64,000 nt of DNA from assembly GCA_038501625.1 (NCBI GenBank), contig JAZAYU010001150.1, positions 16,045 through 80,044 on the forward strand, written 5' to 3'. The notes under the pieces were generated by a model, which saw only the letters and a list, made by a program, of their open reading frames with translations, was not told the origin of the DNA and did no database searches. Shown piece after piece: positions 1 to 9,210 of the stretch. The position numbers and the translations under genes were made by a program. Source of the DNA: Corbicula japonica (Eukaryota > Mollusca > Bivalvia > Venerida > Cyrenidae). Position 1 is the first letter of the stretch; every line of letters begins with the position of its first letter.

Positions 1-93
1 AGATTCAACGGAAGTAATTAGTTAAATCCAATATGTACATTTACACATGTAGTTAGCAGTTATTTACACCATGCATTGTATGAGCAGGAATCT

Positions 94-313
94 GCATATA
101 TACGCATTTTTATGCTTGTGCAACCAGTGAAGATCTAGATCAGCCAGCACAACTATGATCTGGATCTGTACTGGTTGCATTTTGGTAAGAAATAACCTAA
201 TGAATCACAAAGCAAACAGTTTAGATCCTGATCAGATGGCACGGATATGTTGGCTGATCTGGATCTAAACTGTTTGCCCTCGCAATAAAGGTGTATCTAT
301 GGAGGAAAGGGGT
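94..313. mobile_element. palindromic TTAA-type mini-element, copy 1
   Basis: The internal arms (AGATCTAGATCAG and CTGATCTGGATCT motifs), the spacer reading TAAGAAATAACCTAATGAAT and the 3' end TGTATCTATGGAGGAAAGGGG are all present. The 5' AACCCTTT end is not recognisable, so this copy is eroded on the left. The family is described at 39833-40040. Confidence 0.75.
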
Positions 314-317
314 ATAC

Positions 318-404
318 ATGGTTTTACGCATGTGGAACCACAAGGAGATCCAGATTAGCCAGCACACCCGTGCTATCTAATCAGAATCTGCTTTGCTATT
401 TGTT
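318..404. mobile_element. half copy of the palindromic mini-element
   Basis: A single arm (AGATCCAGATTAGCCAGCAC ... TAATCAGAATCTGC) follows copy 1 directly. It has no second arm and no terminal repeat, so it is a truncated copy. Confidence 0.55.
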
Positions 405-2331
405 CATAAATATGTAGCGTAGTAGTTAATTAATCCCAGGTGTATAACAAACGAACACTGATTAAAGTTTCTAAATAGATTTACTTTTCCGTTTCTAAAG
501 TTACTAGATCAAATATTAAAGTTCTAAACAGTTTCTCTTGTAAGTAAATAAACTAACAATAATTTCCAGCATATATCTTGACTGACATAAGTTCCCCTTA
601 AAATAATTTAGTAATTTAGAATTCCCCGTGCCAAAAGAGTTCTAAAGTGAATTGTCGATTTGCCTTCCTTAGCCTAGCTTTTATTCGAAATCCCCGACAT
701 AGGCGTCTAGTACCCGAATAAATCATTTTGACAAGATAATAGCGTTTGGGTGTACTTTCTGTCATTTACTCAAGATTTATGCGTATATACATGGTTTATA
801 ATAATAATAAAATGACATAAAAGCAATTAGCAAGTCATGAATACATGAAAATGACCGCCGACCAAAAGTGATTTGACAGTTTGATGAATGAAGGACACAT
901 GTACATTTTATACAACCTTATAGATGGACACTTTTAAGCTTTTTAAAAGAAACCTAATAAAATAAAATCCTAAAACCTTTTAAGAATATTACGAAATAAC
1001 TTTTAAATTTTGGCGTATATAAATAACCTATAATATGATGCGGAAAATTATAAATATAATTTCCCCATTACATTACAAATCCCTTCCTTTCTTTTCCAAA
1101 AACCAAAAAAAAAAAAGATATTTTGTGTCAGGGAAGTGAAATTTAGACGATGATTAGATGTTTCTAATAATAAGTCTTAATTGACGACACTAAATGCAAT
1201 TAACTTATGACACTTAGAGTACGTCCGTTACTCTGAGAAATTAACAATGAGAATTTTGATTATCTAATAATGATATGACTTGCTCATTAAAAGTACAGGA
1301 AAACATAATTGCTAATTAATTTAATGGTTCGCGTATAAATTTACAGCAAAGTTAGTCAGCAGTATCATTCTTGGAATAGGAATTACCCAGTAAGAAAAGT
1401 AAGAAATTAAGTAAGTGCAGTTTCGTTAATATCATATTTTTGCGTGTTTAATCTTCTTCTAAATTTAATTAATAAATTTAGAATTTGAATTTTTAATTTT
1501 CCGTACCCGTAACTTAGATACTGCTGACTGTAAGACTTATTTACAACAGTTATTTTCAAACAATTTATGTAAACCCTAAAAGAAAAGTACATGATAATCA
1601 AAAACGGCATGAAATGTTAAAACCTGAAAACAACACAAATGCATTTAAAGTATTCAATCATTTCAACTTATTGTAACAATTAATTAATGCACAGAAAACC
1701 CGTTTTAAGAACACAAAACAATTATTAATCACGGAGAGTCACTTAATAATATATAACGGCAATATATGAAAGTCACAATTTCATAATTCCAGACAGTTAC
1801 AATTATTCATTACAATCATTTCTTCTGGTTATAGATCTTGCCGTGACGCGCTCCGTGTCCCTGTGCTTCATTGGTTTAGGTTTTCTTTCTTGCAATACAA
1901 AAATTTCTGAAAATAGATAGCAGATGTAAAGCATTTGCGTATAACAAAGCAAAGTAATCATACAATAACAATTTACATTCTTATATAAACGTATATTTTT
2001 ATTTTATTTAGGAAAAATTGATTTTTCCGATTTCCTTCATATTTCACGGAAGACAAACCATTGAAATTACAGAACTGATAATTAGAACTAAATTAATAAC
2101 TAACTTCATGAGAGAAAAGAAAATGTTTAAATTAAGTTTGATTTTGACGAAATTCCTATACTTCCAGTTTCTTTTACGACTAAGGAGTTCGCCATCGAGT
2201 TACCTCCCGTGTAGAAGAGACTGCTTATCAATAATTCCGAGAACGCGAAATATATAGAAATAAATAAAATAAAGCAATGGAACAATACGACATAAAATAC
2301 TGTTTCCTCACTGCACCGCGCCATGTGTAGT
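405..2331. other. AT-rich gene-free stretch
   Basis: No exon with credible splice sites was found on either strand. The DNA is strongly AT-rich with scattered TTAATTAA-like runs. If the zinc-finger gene on the minus strand ends at 2332, its 3' untranslated region and a polyadenylation signal (TTTATT on this strand near 2010-2018) would lie at the right-hand end of this stretch. Confidence 0.5.
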
Positions 2332-2450
2332 TCATGTAGGTACACTCCGGATCAATGGTATCTTCAGGTGAACCAAACGAGGCATCGCGGCCGTTGAAAG
2401 CGTGTCTTCTTTCATGCTGTCGGACTGCATCTCGCCGGGGGCAGGTGTGT
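2332..2450 (-). CDS. possible last exon of the C2H2 zinc-finger gene
   Basis: On the minus strand an AG at 2452-2451 could act as a splice acceptor. From there an open frame of 119 nt runs to TGA at 2334-2332, in the phase left open by the zinc-finger exon at 3924-4197 (one base carried over). Joined, the two would give about 130 residues, with a Ser/Thr/Met-rich tail. The stretch is richer in CpG than its surroundings. The polypyrimidine tract is weak, and a second minus-strand frame is also open across the same bases, so this is a suggestion only. I recognise no domain. Confidence 0.28.
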
Positions 2451-3923
2451 CTTGAAATTTGCTGTGTTTGAAAACGTTTTCAGTTCGTCGTGTATATGTT
2501 TGCTTTGTTGTGAACTGACGGATGAATGAATGTCTGATTCATTGTTGTATCTAGGTTGTTACAACTTCGGGTGATGACTGTCGCTAATGGCTGAAGGGTG
2601 TGACACGTCGAATCTCTTCTTGATTTTACTGTCTCTTTATTTGTAAGTGTTGTTATGATGAATTTACTGATCACTTGTACTGTTACACTTCTCGGTATGT
2701 TGGCGAATAACCTCAAGATAATGTCAGTTGGAAATATCCACACTATAAAGAGATGTCAAGCTGGTAAATCTTATCTTGTAAATATAATATCCACTGGAAT
2801 GTCCATTATATGTTAATTGTCCAAAAGGTAATTCCATTCTCTGCTTAACCCACCGGGTAGAAGATTGACTCGTTCACTGGAGCATACTGACGGGAGAGCA
2901 AATGACCCAGCTGTAACACCATGCTCTTTGATTTGTTCCTAGCCAATTAAACCCGCTTCCGCACAATGACACATTTCACTGGCATCACTAACCCCATTTG
3001 ATAAATACCCATTGACTAATTAAATTTTAAGTAATCCTTATTAATGTTATGTATGCATTAAAATATGCCCAATGAACTTGTTCCGTCAAATGAAAATACG
3101 CTACAATGTAAACTATTTATGCGAAATGAAAACAAAAGTTTTAGAAAAAGCCGAACCCATGCACTCCGAATTCATGGTTCATGAAATACTGAAAAATCAT
3201 TTTAAAAGAAAGAGTACATACTTATATTGACAAGCATACTTCATCAGACATACCGCTCAGACAGGAAAAATACCTTAAATGACACGTGCGTTTTGACACA
3301 CAACTTTAAGATAAACAACATCGATTAATCGCATTTCAATAACATTATTTCAAAATACGTGCATACAAGCACACAGCGATTTAAATCGATGACAGTGATA
3401 TATGATCGCGAAACTTGCTGAGACCGCAAAACTTAATTACAAGTCACGTGACAATTATTCTCAAAAATTGTCGACATCGTTAGCGCACTCGCGCCCAATG
3501 CTTAAAAGTAACGTACACATTAATGTGTAAGCCCGAAATGTAGGAAGACATACCCGTACATTTTCAAAAAAAGGCTTACCGCTGATCGATTCAGCAACAA
3601 AGCTGCATACGTTAAACTTAAGTCAATTAATGCCATCGCGCATTTTCACGGAAGAAGTTTTATAATCATTGTTGAATTGAATTGGTATTTTTATCACGTG
3701 ATTTACATTTGTTAAATATTATGATTTTGATGAGACTTTGTACGTGATTTTATTGGTTGTCAATAAATCTATTAAATTGACAATAAAGTTGTTTTACAAT
3801 TCATTCAAATGAATTTCAAAGACCTGTTGATTAAACCAGGAATCTAGAAAGCTAGTGCTTTGGTTTAACACTGATAGACCACATGATCTAATTTTTAAAG
3901 CCTTCTTAGCAAAGACAACTTAC
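2451..3923 (-). other. putative intron of the zinc-finger gene
   Basis: The stretch begins, on the minus strand, with a textbook donor GTAAGT at 3923-3918 and holds no recognisable exon. It contains several TCACGTGA-like motifs (for example near 3444 and 3695) of unknown meaning. Confidence 0.35.
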
Positions 3924-4197
3924 CCTTGACATTTTGCAGACCATGCTTCGTTCTCATGTGTCCTCGAATTCCCGAAATAGATACATACGACTTCACGCAC
4001 ATATCACATATATATGTACCATTTTTCTCTGTTTTTTTTTTTGCATGTTCAGTTGCTTTGCCCTTAGTTTTCAATTTCTTAGTACAAAAATCCTCATCAC
4101 TTGAACTATCATCACATGTATATTCCTCCAAGAGGACATCAAGATCAATATCATCCCAGTCTAAGAAGTCACTACTACTGTAAGCCATTGCAAACAT
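3924..4197 (-). CDS. first coding exon of a C2H2 zinc-finger protein
   Basis: An ATG at 4197 (a second in-frame Met is three codons on) opens a frame of 91 codons that ends exactly at a consensus splice donor, G|GTAAGT, at 3924/3923. The N-terminal part is acidic and Ser/Asp-rich (DWDDIDLDVLLEEY, DDSSSDEDF), typical of a protein-interaction or activation segment. A Lys-rich, nuclear-localisation-like stretch (KKLKTKGK, KKKTEK) follows. Near the end is one complete C2H2 finger with spacing C-x2-C-x12-H-x4-H (YICDMC ... GHMRTKH). Known C2H2 fingers bind DNA or protein in the nucleus; a nuclear regulatory role is an inference. The acidic head plus single finger does not let me name a family. The start of the gene lies only about 280 bp from the left end of a Ty3/gypsy insertion, which is in its presumed promoter side. 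Confidence 0.6.
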
Positions 4198-4273
4198 ATA
4201 TTAATTAAGGAAGAAGTGGAAATAGAATAAAAGTTGATAGTAGGCAATATAACTTATACGGGGAAAGCCAAGC

Positions 4274-4309
4274 AAAGCGCCCGAAGGGCGCTTTGCGGGC
4301 TTTGCCCGC
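4274..4309. repeat. two back-to-back GC-rich perfect hairpins
   Basis: AAAGCGCCC-GAA-GGGCGCTTT is a 9-bp perfect stem with a 3-nt loop at 4274-4294. It is followed without a gap by GCGGGC-TTT-GCCCGC at 4295-4309. The stems are very GC-rich against an AT-rich background. The preceding ACGGGGAAAGCCAAG recurs inverted near 11078-11090, so this may be the end of a dispersed repeat. It lies upstream of the minus-strand zinc-finger start codon. Confidence 0.6.
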
Positions 4310-4479
4310 CTATAGATAATGTGTATGCAGCGTGTGATTATTGAAAATGATCGATTTCAAAAATGAAAATATATACCCGTCAGACAATTTTTTCGGTTCC
4401 CACTCCAAGGCGCCATATTGAATTTGGACTTCCTTCCGGTTACGCTAAAGTACGGATTACGGACGTTACATCAACGTAG

Positions 4480-4708
4480 TGTAGTGACGGGTCTAGACAG
4501 GTAATACGGTCAATACCGGACAGTACGGTACGGAACGGGATATCAGGTAAATAGTCAGATTTTGCGGGTCCTACACGCATATAGCGCGGGGCATTCAAGA
4601 CGGAAGACATCTTGTAAGTAGCCGCAATTTGGTAAGCTCCCCGACCCGCTCCCTTCCCTGGCCATTTATCGAGGGTTTTAGGACAGGTACAAACGAGAGA
4701 ATACTTCA
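4480..4708 (+). repeat. 5' LTR
   Basis: This 229-bp direct repeat starts TGTAGTGACGGG and ends AATACTTCA. It differs from the right copy at one site (TTTGCGGG here, TTTACGGG there). It would carry the promoter and polyadenylation signal of the element, though no canonical TATA box or AATAAA stands out. Confidence 0.93.
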
Positions 4709-4709
4709 A

Positions 4710-4723
4710 TGGCGACGAGGCAC
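4710..4723 (+). other. putative tRNA primer-binding site
   Basis: TGGCGACGAGGCAC begins one base after the 5' LTR. LTR elements use a site here starting TGG, the complement of a tRNA 3' CCA end. I cannot say which tRNA it matches. Confidence 0.55.
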
Positions 4724-5327
4724 TAAACGGAAAGGCTCCCTGTCTGATTATTTGCCGGTTTTCGTCATCGACTTCAACATCCACAGACGTGTTTCTTACA
4801 CGGAAAGAGGAAGTCGCCAGTTCAACGAATACATCGGACAGCCAGACCACTCGACCAGTACCTAAAACACCTTGCCAGTTGTTCCATATCTTAATTTCTA
4901 ATTTAGAAATTATGCCAGTAGGAATTTATCCAGGCTTTGTTGCTTCTTGCAAGAAGGGAGTGGGTGGGGTAAAGTAAAGATGGCATACTCAGTAAAGGGG
5001 TCCTTTTTGGGTAAAATATACCTTTAAAGAAAACTGTAGTCTTCTTGACAAACAGTAAAGCCCAAGTCCCTGCAGGTCCTCACGGAAAGAAAGGAGGAAG
5101 AATGGGGAAGTCTTCAGACTCAGTGCGGGTTGCTGTAAGGTAAACCTATTTGTTCATAATATTTTATTTAATATTTCATCATTTAGTATTGAAATTTGGA
5201 TTTGATGGTTTATTTCGCAAATTTAGAATTTGTTGTTTTAAATTTAAGTAAAGTAAATTGAGCAAATTTCTGTAAAATTTTAATAGCGGGATTTAAATAA
5301 AATTGCCTTGATATTTGTTCGGACAAA

Positions 5328-5408
5328 ATGGTTAACACAAAAACAGCTACCCTGGATCAGCTGAAGACAATCCCGGGCATCAGGGAAAGAGAACACCCAA
5401 AAGGCTAA
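5328..5408 (+). pseudogene. short gag remnant of the retrotransposon
   Basis: An ATG at 5328 opens a 26-codon frame with a helix-like segment (LDQLKTIPGIRE) and stops at 5406-5408. A full Ty3/gypsy gag in this position normally has several hundred codons with a capsid and zinc knuckles, none of which is present. The simplest reading is that gag was removed by a deletion between here and the pol frame at 5470, leaving only its first codons. No function is expected. Confidence 0.45.
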
Positions 5409-5469
5409 CCCCAAAGATGTTAATCCAGAAAATATCCGTCAGGCTTCTTGCTTACGGATAGAAGGAAGC

Positions 5470-7593
5470 ATGCAGACAGAAAATAAAAAAAACTGGGAAG
5501 TTCCGGTTTTGCCAGAAACAAACAGCTGCAGCGCTATACCTCAGAGTTCATTGATAGAAGAACCAGAAGAGAAAGTCAGTATCCATCAAGTAAGAGCAGG
5601 ATCCTCATTTGTTGAGTTGATGGTTGATGGCACAAAGGTGAATGCTCGGATAGACTCAGGAGCCGAGATAACAATTCTCTCCACGACTGCATACAAAAGA
5701 CTGAAGAAGCCTCCAGCAAAAGTCAAAGATGTCATAATGCAAATGGCGGACAAGGATGCCACATTGAAAGGTTTTACAATAAAACCCGTGCAAATGAAAA
5801 TGGGGAACCAGACATTTCAAGAAAGACTATATGTAGCCCCAATCAGTGATGACATGCTTCTTGGGCACGATCTTTTGCATCATCTGGGAATTTTGCTGGA
5901 TATGCAGACAGATACACTTTTGTTGAATGGCGAGAGAATACCCATCACCACAAGCTTCAAAGAGAGCAAGCCTGTTATAGCAAGAGTAACTGTGGATAAA
6001 AGAACTGTGATACCACCAAACTCCGTAGTCCGGTTGGCGTGCAAAATGAATACTAAGATTCATGAAGAATATTGCATTGAACCAATTGCAGAAACCCAGG
6101 TTCTAATGCCAAGGATAGTACGTCCAGCCGAGTCAGAGCCTATTGTGTGTTTGGTAAATACGACCGATTTCTTCAGGACTTTGAAGAAGGGACAAGTCAT
6201 CGGTAAAGCACAAGCAGTTCAAGACTTTCCAGAAGAAGAAGATATCAATGTTTTCTCTGTAGACAAGAAAGATCCGGGTGAGAAAAGAACTTCTTGTTCT
6301 ATCTCCAAGGATACAGATGTCAAGAATCAAAAACCGTCAACATATCATGTGGACACCATTCCGGAGCATCTTAAAGATCTTTACAAGGCTTCGATTGAAC
6401 ACCTTGATGCAGAACAAAGCCAGAAAGTGTTACAACTTTTGTTTGACTTCTCAGATGTTTTCGCTAAAGATGATTTTGACTTGGGACATTTCACAGCCAT
6501 CGAACACAAAATCGATACAGGAGATGCCAAGCCAATCAAGCAGCGGATGAGAAGAAAACCCTTATGTTTTGCGGGGGAAGAAGAAGAGCATTTGAAAAAG
6601 ATGTTAGATGCCGGTGTCATACAAGAGTCGGTTTCGGACTGGGCATCATCACCGGTGCTCATAAGAAAAAAAGACGGTTCAGTTCGCTGGTGCATCGATT
6701 ATAGGGCACTCAACAACGTTACAGTGAAAGACACGTTCCCACTGCCATTGATAGATGACTGTCTTGACACTTTAGCAGGAAACATCTGGTTTTCTAAACT
6801 AGATGCAAACTCTGCATATTGGCAAGTGATGGTCAGTCCAGAAGACCGGAAGAAAACAGCATTCCTGACCAAGTACGGGTTGTACGAACATGTCCGTATG
6901 GGGTTTGGCATGTCCAACAGTCCGGCGACATTTTCAAGGGTAGTCAACTTGGTTCTTCGAGGCTTGATGTGGAAAACGGTATTGGCCTTCTTGGACGATA
7001 TCCTAGTAATGGGCCGAAGTGTCGAAGAACATTTGCAGAATCTAAGGAACACTCTAGAACGGTTCAGGATCCATGGTCTGAAATTAAAGCCCAGAAAGTG
7101 CATTTTTTTCCAGCCAGAAGTTGAATTTCTGGGAAGAATTGTTAGTGGTAATCAACTGAAATTATCTTCAAAAGATACCAAAGCGGTTGAAGAATGGCCA
7201 CGCCCAACATCATCGAAAGATGTGGAAAGGTTTCTGGGACTCGCCAACTATCATCGGTCCTTTATCAAAGATTTTGCAAAATTGGCAGAACCCTTATACA
7301 GTTTGACTGGAAAGAACAAGTTTAAGTGGGAACAAAAAGAACAAAAAGCGTTTGAAGCCCTCAAGAAATCATTGACAGAGTCACCAGTGTTAGCTCTACC
7401 TAACAGTCAGGATCCTTTTATTCTGGATACCGATGCTTCAGATGTTGCCATAGGGGCAGACCTCATTCAGGTGCAAGAAGGAGTGGAGCGTGTCGTTGCT
7501 TTTTGCAGTTACGCATTGACTCCAGAACAGAAAAAAATATTGCACAACGAGGAAGGAACTTCTGAGCATTGTCAGATTCACCAGACAGTTTAG
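5470..7593 (+). CDS. pol: Ty3/gypsy pol: protease, reverse transcriptase, start of RNase H
   Basis: This 707-codon frame is the core of the retrotransposon. Residues about 40-165 are an aspartic protease with the catalytic DSGA at 62-65. Reverse transcriptase spans about residues 330-590: RWCIDYRALN near 405, LDANSAYWQ in the palm, and the catalytic FLDD motif with its Asp pair at 509-510. The connection is followed by RNase H, whose first catalytic region (LDTDASD, Asp near 655) is intact. After a run of seven A at 7531-7537 the frame leaves the RNase H consensus and ends with an unrelated short tail, while the expected RNase H sequence continues in another frame up to the next block. The ORF therefore looks frameshifted by one base in the homopolymer. 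The ATG at 5470 is the first in frame, but the true start was probably upstream in gag or set by frameshifting. The enzymes would copy the element RNA into DNA in cytoplasmic particles. Confidence 0.93.
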   Translation: MQTENKKNWEVPVLPETNSCSAIPQSSLIEEPEEKVSIHQVRAGSSFVELMVDGTKVNARIDSGAEITILSTTAYKRLKKPPAKVKDVIMQMADKDATLKGFTIKPVQMKMGNQTFQERLYVAPISDDMLLGHDLLHHLGILLDMQTDTLLLNGERIPITTSFKESKPVIARVTVDKRTVIPPNSVVRLACKMNTKIHEEYCIEPIAETQVLMPRIVRPAESEPIVCLVNTTDFFRTLKKGQVIGKAQAVQDFPEEEDINVFSVDKKDPGEKRTSCSISKDTDVKNQKPSTYHVDTIPEHLKDLYKASIEHLDAEQSQKVLQLLFDFSDVFAKDDFDLGHFTAIEHKIDTGDAKPIKQRMRRKPLCFAGEEEEHLKKMLDAGVIQESVSDWASSPVLIRKKDGSVRWCIDYRALNNVTVKDTFPLPLIDDCLDTLAGNIWFSKLDANSAYWQVMVSPEDRKKTAFLTKYGLYEHVRMGFGMSNSPATFSRVVNLVLRGLMWKTVLAFLDDILVMGRSVEEHLQNLRNTLERFRIHGLKLKPRKCIFFQPEVEFLGRIVSGNQLKLSSKDTKAVEEWPRPTSSKDVERFLGLANYHRSFIKDFAKLAEPLYSLTGKNKFKWEQKEQKAFEALKKSLTESPVLALPNSQDPFILDTDASDVAIGADLIQVQEGVERVVAFCSYALTPEQKKILHNEEGTSEHCQIHQTV
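7531..7537 (+). other. frameshifting poly-A run in RNase H
   Basis: Seven A bases sit exactly where the reading frame breaks. Upstream codons match RNase H in one frame and downstream codons match in the next. A one-base slip here, real or from sequencing, accounts for the premature end at 7593. Confidence 0.75.
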
Positions 7594-8398
7594 GCATTAT
7601 CTGTTAGGGAAGGTATTTACTGTCAGAACTGATCATTCAAGTTTAACTTGGTTACTGAGGTTTAAAGATCCACAAGGCCAGTTAGCACGGTGGATGGAAG
7701 AGTTGGCACAGTACAACATGATCGTCCAACATCGACCTGGTATCAGACATGGGAATGCGGATGCACTCTCCAGAAGACCAGACAGTTTAGTGCCGTGTCA
7801 GTCATACATAGCTGGTCGAAAACCTAAAGATCTACCTTGTGGAGGTTGTCACTACTGCGTCCGAGCAGAAGAGCAGTGGGGCAATTTTAATAGAGAAGTA
7901 GATGAGGCTGTCAGTTTGACATCCGACAACTCTAAAGTTTTCACAGGGTCGATAAAGGAAAACTCCAATGGAGGACGGGTGGAGAAGGAAACTCAGTGTA
8001 CAGTTCTGCCAGGCAGGTCCGACAAGTTAGCGGGGTGCAGGAGACTGGTTAGCCAGTCAACATTATCTATCGGACAGATCCCTCATGCAATCCCTGAAGG
8101 TACGTCGGAAAAGATCGACACAGCTGGATGCAGGAAACCGGGTTGCCAGTCTATTTTATCTCCCGGACAGTATGTTCCTGTTAATCCTGAAAGGTCGTCA
8201 GAATCTCCAATCGATGCTCTTAGGGAATATTTTTCAGAGATCCTGGAAGATGCAGTCACCTTAAGCAGTATCGAGCTTGGAGCCAGTCAGGCGCATTTTG
8301 ATATAACTCTTGTGGATGGAGACAGTGAAAATTGTGCCTGTACAGGGAAAGTCGCGCACGCTTACTTCGCCAGAGAAAGGTCCAGCAATCATCATTAA
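7538..8398 (+). pseudogene. Ty3/gypsy pol continuation: end of RNase H, tether, linker
   Basis: In the frame open from the poly-A run to 8398 the first part carries the end of RNase H (RTDHSSLTWL region) and the usual tether HRPGIRHGNADALSRRP (from about 7730). A Cys-rich stretch follows (LPCGGCHYC near 7838-7864), of the kind seen between RNase H and integrase in some metavirid elements. After that comes about 400 bp of low-similarity, Ser-rich sequence. The integrase HHCC zinc finger and the D,D(35)E core, which should come next, are absent. The deletion junction should lie near 8290-8340, where the frame changes to that of the integrase tail. Confidence 0.7.
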
Positions 8399-8717
8399 AA
8401 AGATGTCAGCATACCTTTATCGAGTAAAGTTGCGCAATGCTGTGTTTGCTACAAACCATGACAGGATGATGCCATGCAAGGATAGGAAACTTCCCGATTG
8501 GATCATCAAGTTCCAGAAATCACCAGATTCCATCATAGACTTGCACGGGACGGAGAATAAAGAGGTGTATTGCTTCTGCAGAAAACCGTGCAATGGTCGG
8601 CTCATGATCCAAAGTGATTTCTGTGATGAGTGGTACCATGGATCTTGTGTAAACATCACAGCGACAGAAGCACTTGCCATAGCAAAATACAAGTGCAAGA
8701 CCTGCAAAGAGAATTAA
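8310..8717 (+). pseudogene. integrase C-terminal GPY/F-like segment plus PHD-type finger
   Basis: From about residue 22 the frame shows a GPY/F-like integrase C-terminal module (EKGPAIIIKKMSAYLYRVK). From about residue 86 it shows a PHD-like zinc finger: C88, C90, C105, H110, C113, C129, C132 with the typical DEWYHGSCV core. The third zinc ligand, normally Cys in the MIQC-type motif, is Ser102 (codon AGT, one base from TGT); C94 might or might not compensate. PHD fingers read histone tails, and C-terminal chromatin-reading modules on integrases are known to guide target choice; that role here is an inference. The ATG used is just the first in the frame: the real N-terminal half of integrase is deleted. 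The frame ends at 8717, about 265 bp before the right LTR. Confidence 0.75.
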
Positions 8718-8970
8718 GTTCTCTTTCAGGACAGAAACAATGGCTTCTTCTCCAGAAGGGTAACCAGCAGAGCTTCTTGCTCATTCCAGTCAAGAACTCA
8801 AGAAGAAGTCCCAGACAAAACAGCGGGTTTCTTGCTCGCGAAAGGATATCCCATGCGGATGCGCCGTACCAAGACACAAGACCCAAGAAAGTTAAGTATA
8901 GTGACGACTTCTTGTTGTCAAAGTATATTTTCAGGTACTCCCACCATAGGCAGAAGTCCTTCAAAATAAA

Positions 8971-8981
8971 GTTGGGGGGAG
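8971..8981 (+). other. polypurine tract
   Basis: A G-rich purine run (GGGGGGAG preceded by AAAGTT) lies directly before the TG of the right LTR, the normal place for the plus-strand primer of reverse transcription. Confidence 0.7.
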
Positions 8982-9210
8982 TGTAGTGACGGGTCTAGAC
9001 AGGTAATACGGTCAATACCGGACAGTACGGTACGGAACGGGATATCAGGTAAATAGTCAGATTTTACGGGTCCTACACGCATATAGCGCGGGGCATTCAA
9101 GACGGAAGACATCTTGTAAGTAGCCGCAATTTGGTAAGCTCCCCGACCCGCTCCCTTCCCTGGCCATTTATCGAGGGTTTTAGGACAGGTACAAACGAGA
9201 GAATACTTCA
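8982..9210 (+). repeat. 3' LTR
   Basis: This is the 229-bp copy of the left LTR, with one visible difference (A in place of G in TTTACGGG). It ends AATACTTCA, after which host sequence resumes. Confidence 0.93.

Larger units (their letters stand above)
4480..9210 (+). mobile_element. internally deleted Ty3/gypsy LTR retrotransposon
   Basis: Two 229-bp direct repeats (4480-4708 and 8982-9210) bound the element. Each starts TG and ends CA, and they differ at one base that I can see. Inside are a tRNA-primer-like site after the left LTR, a remnant of gag, aspartic protease, reverse transcriptase, RNase H, an integrase C-terminal GPY/F-like segment with a PHD-type finger, and a G-rich polypurine tract before the right LTR. 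Most of gag and the whole integrase zinc-binding and catalytic core are absent, and the pol frame is shifted once. At about 4.7 kb it is clearly shorter than a full metavirid element. The near-identical LTRs imply recent arrival, so it was probably mobilised by proteins of an intact relative. A clean target duplication is not visible (flanks read ACGTAG and GTACTA). Confidence 0.93.

Noticed and set aside
4440..4850. Minus-strand ORFs across the LTRs (4440-4850 and 8918-9253)
   Set aside because: They are the same open stretch of the LTR read backwards, present twice only because the LTR is.
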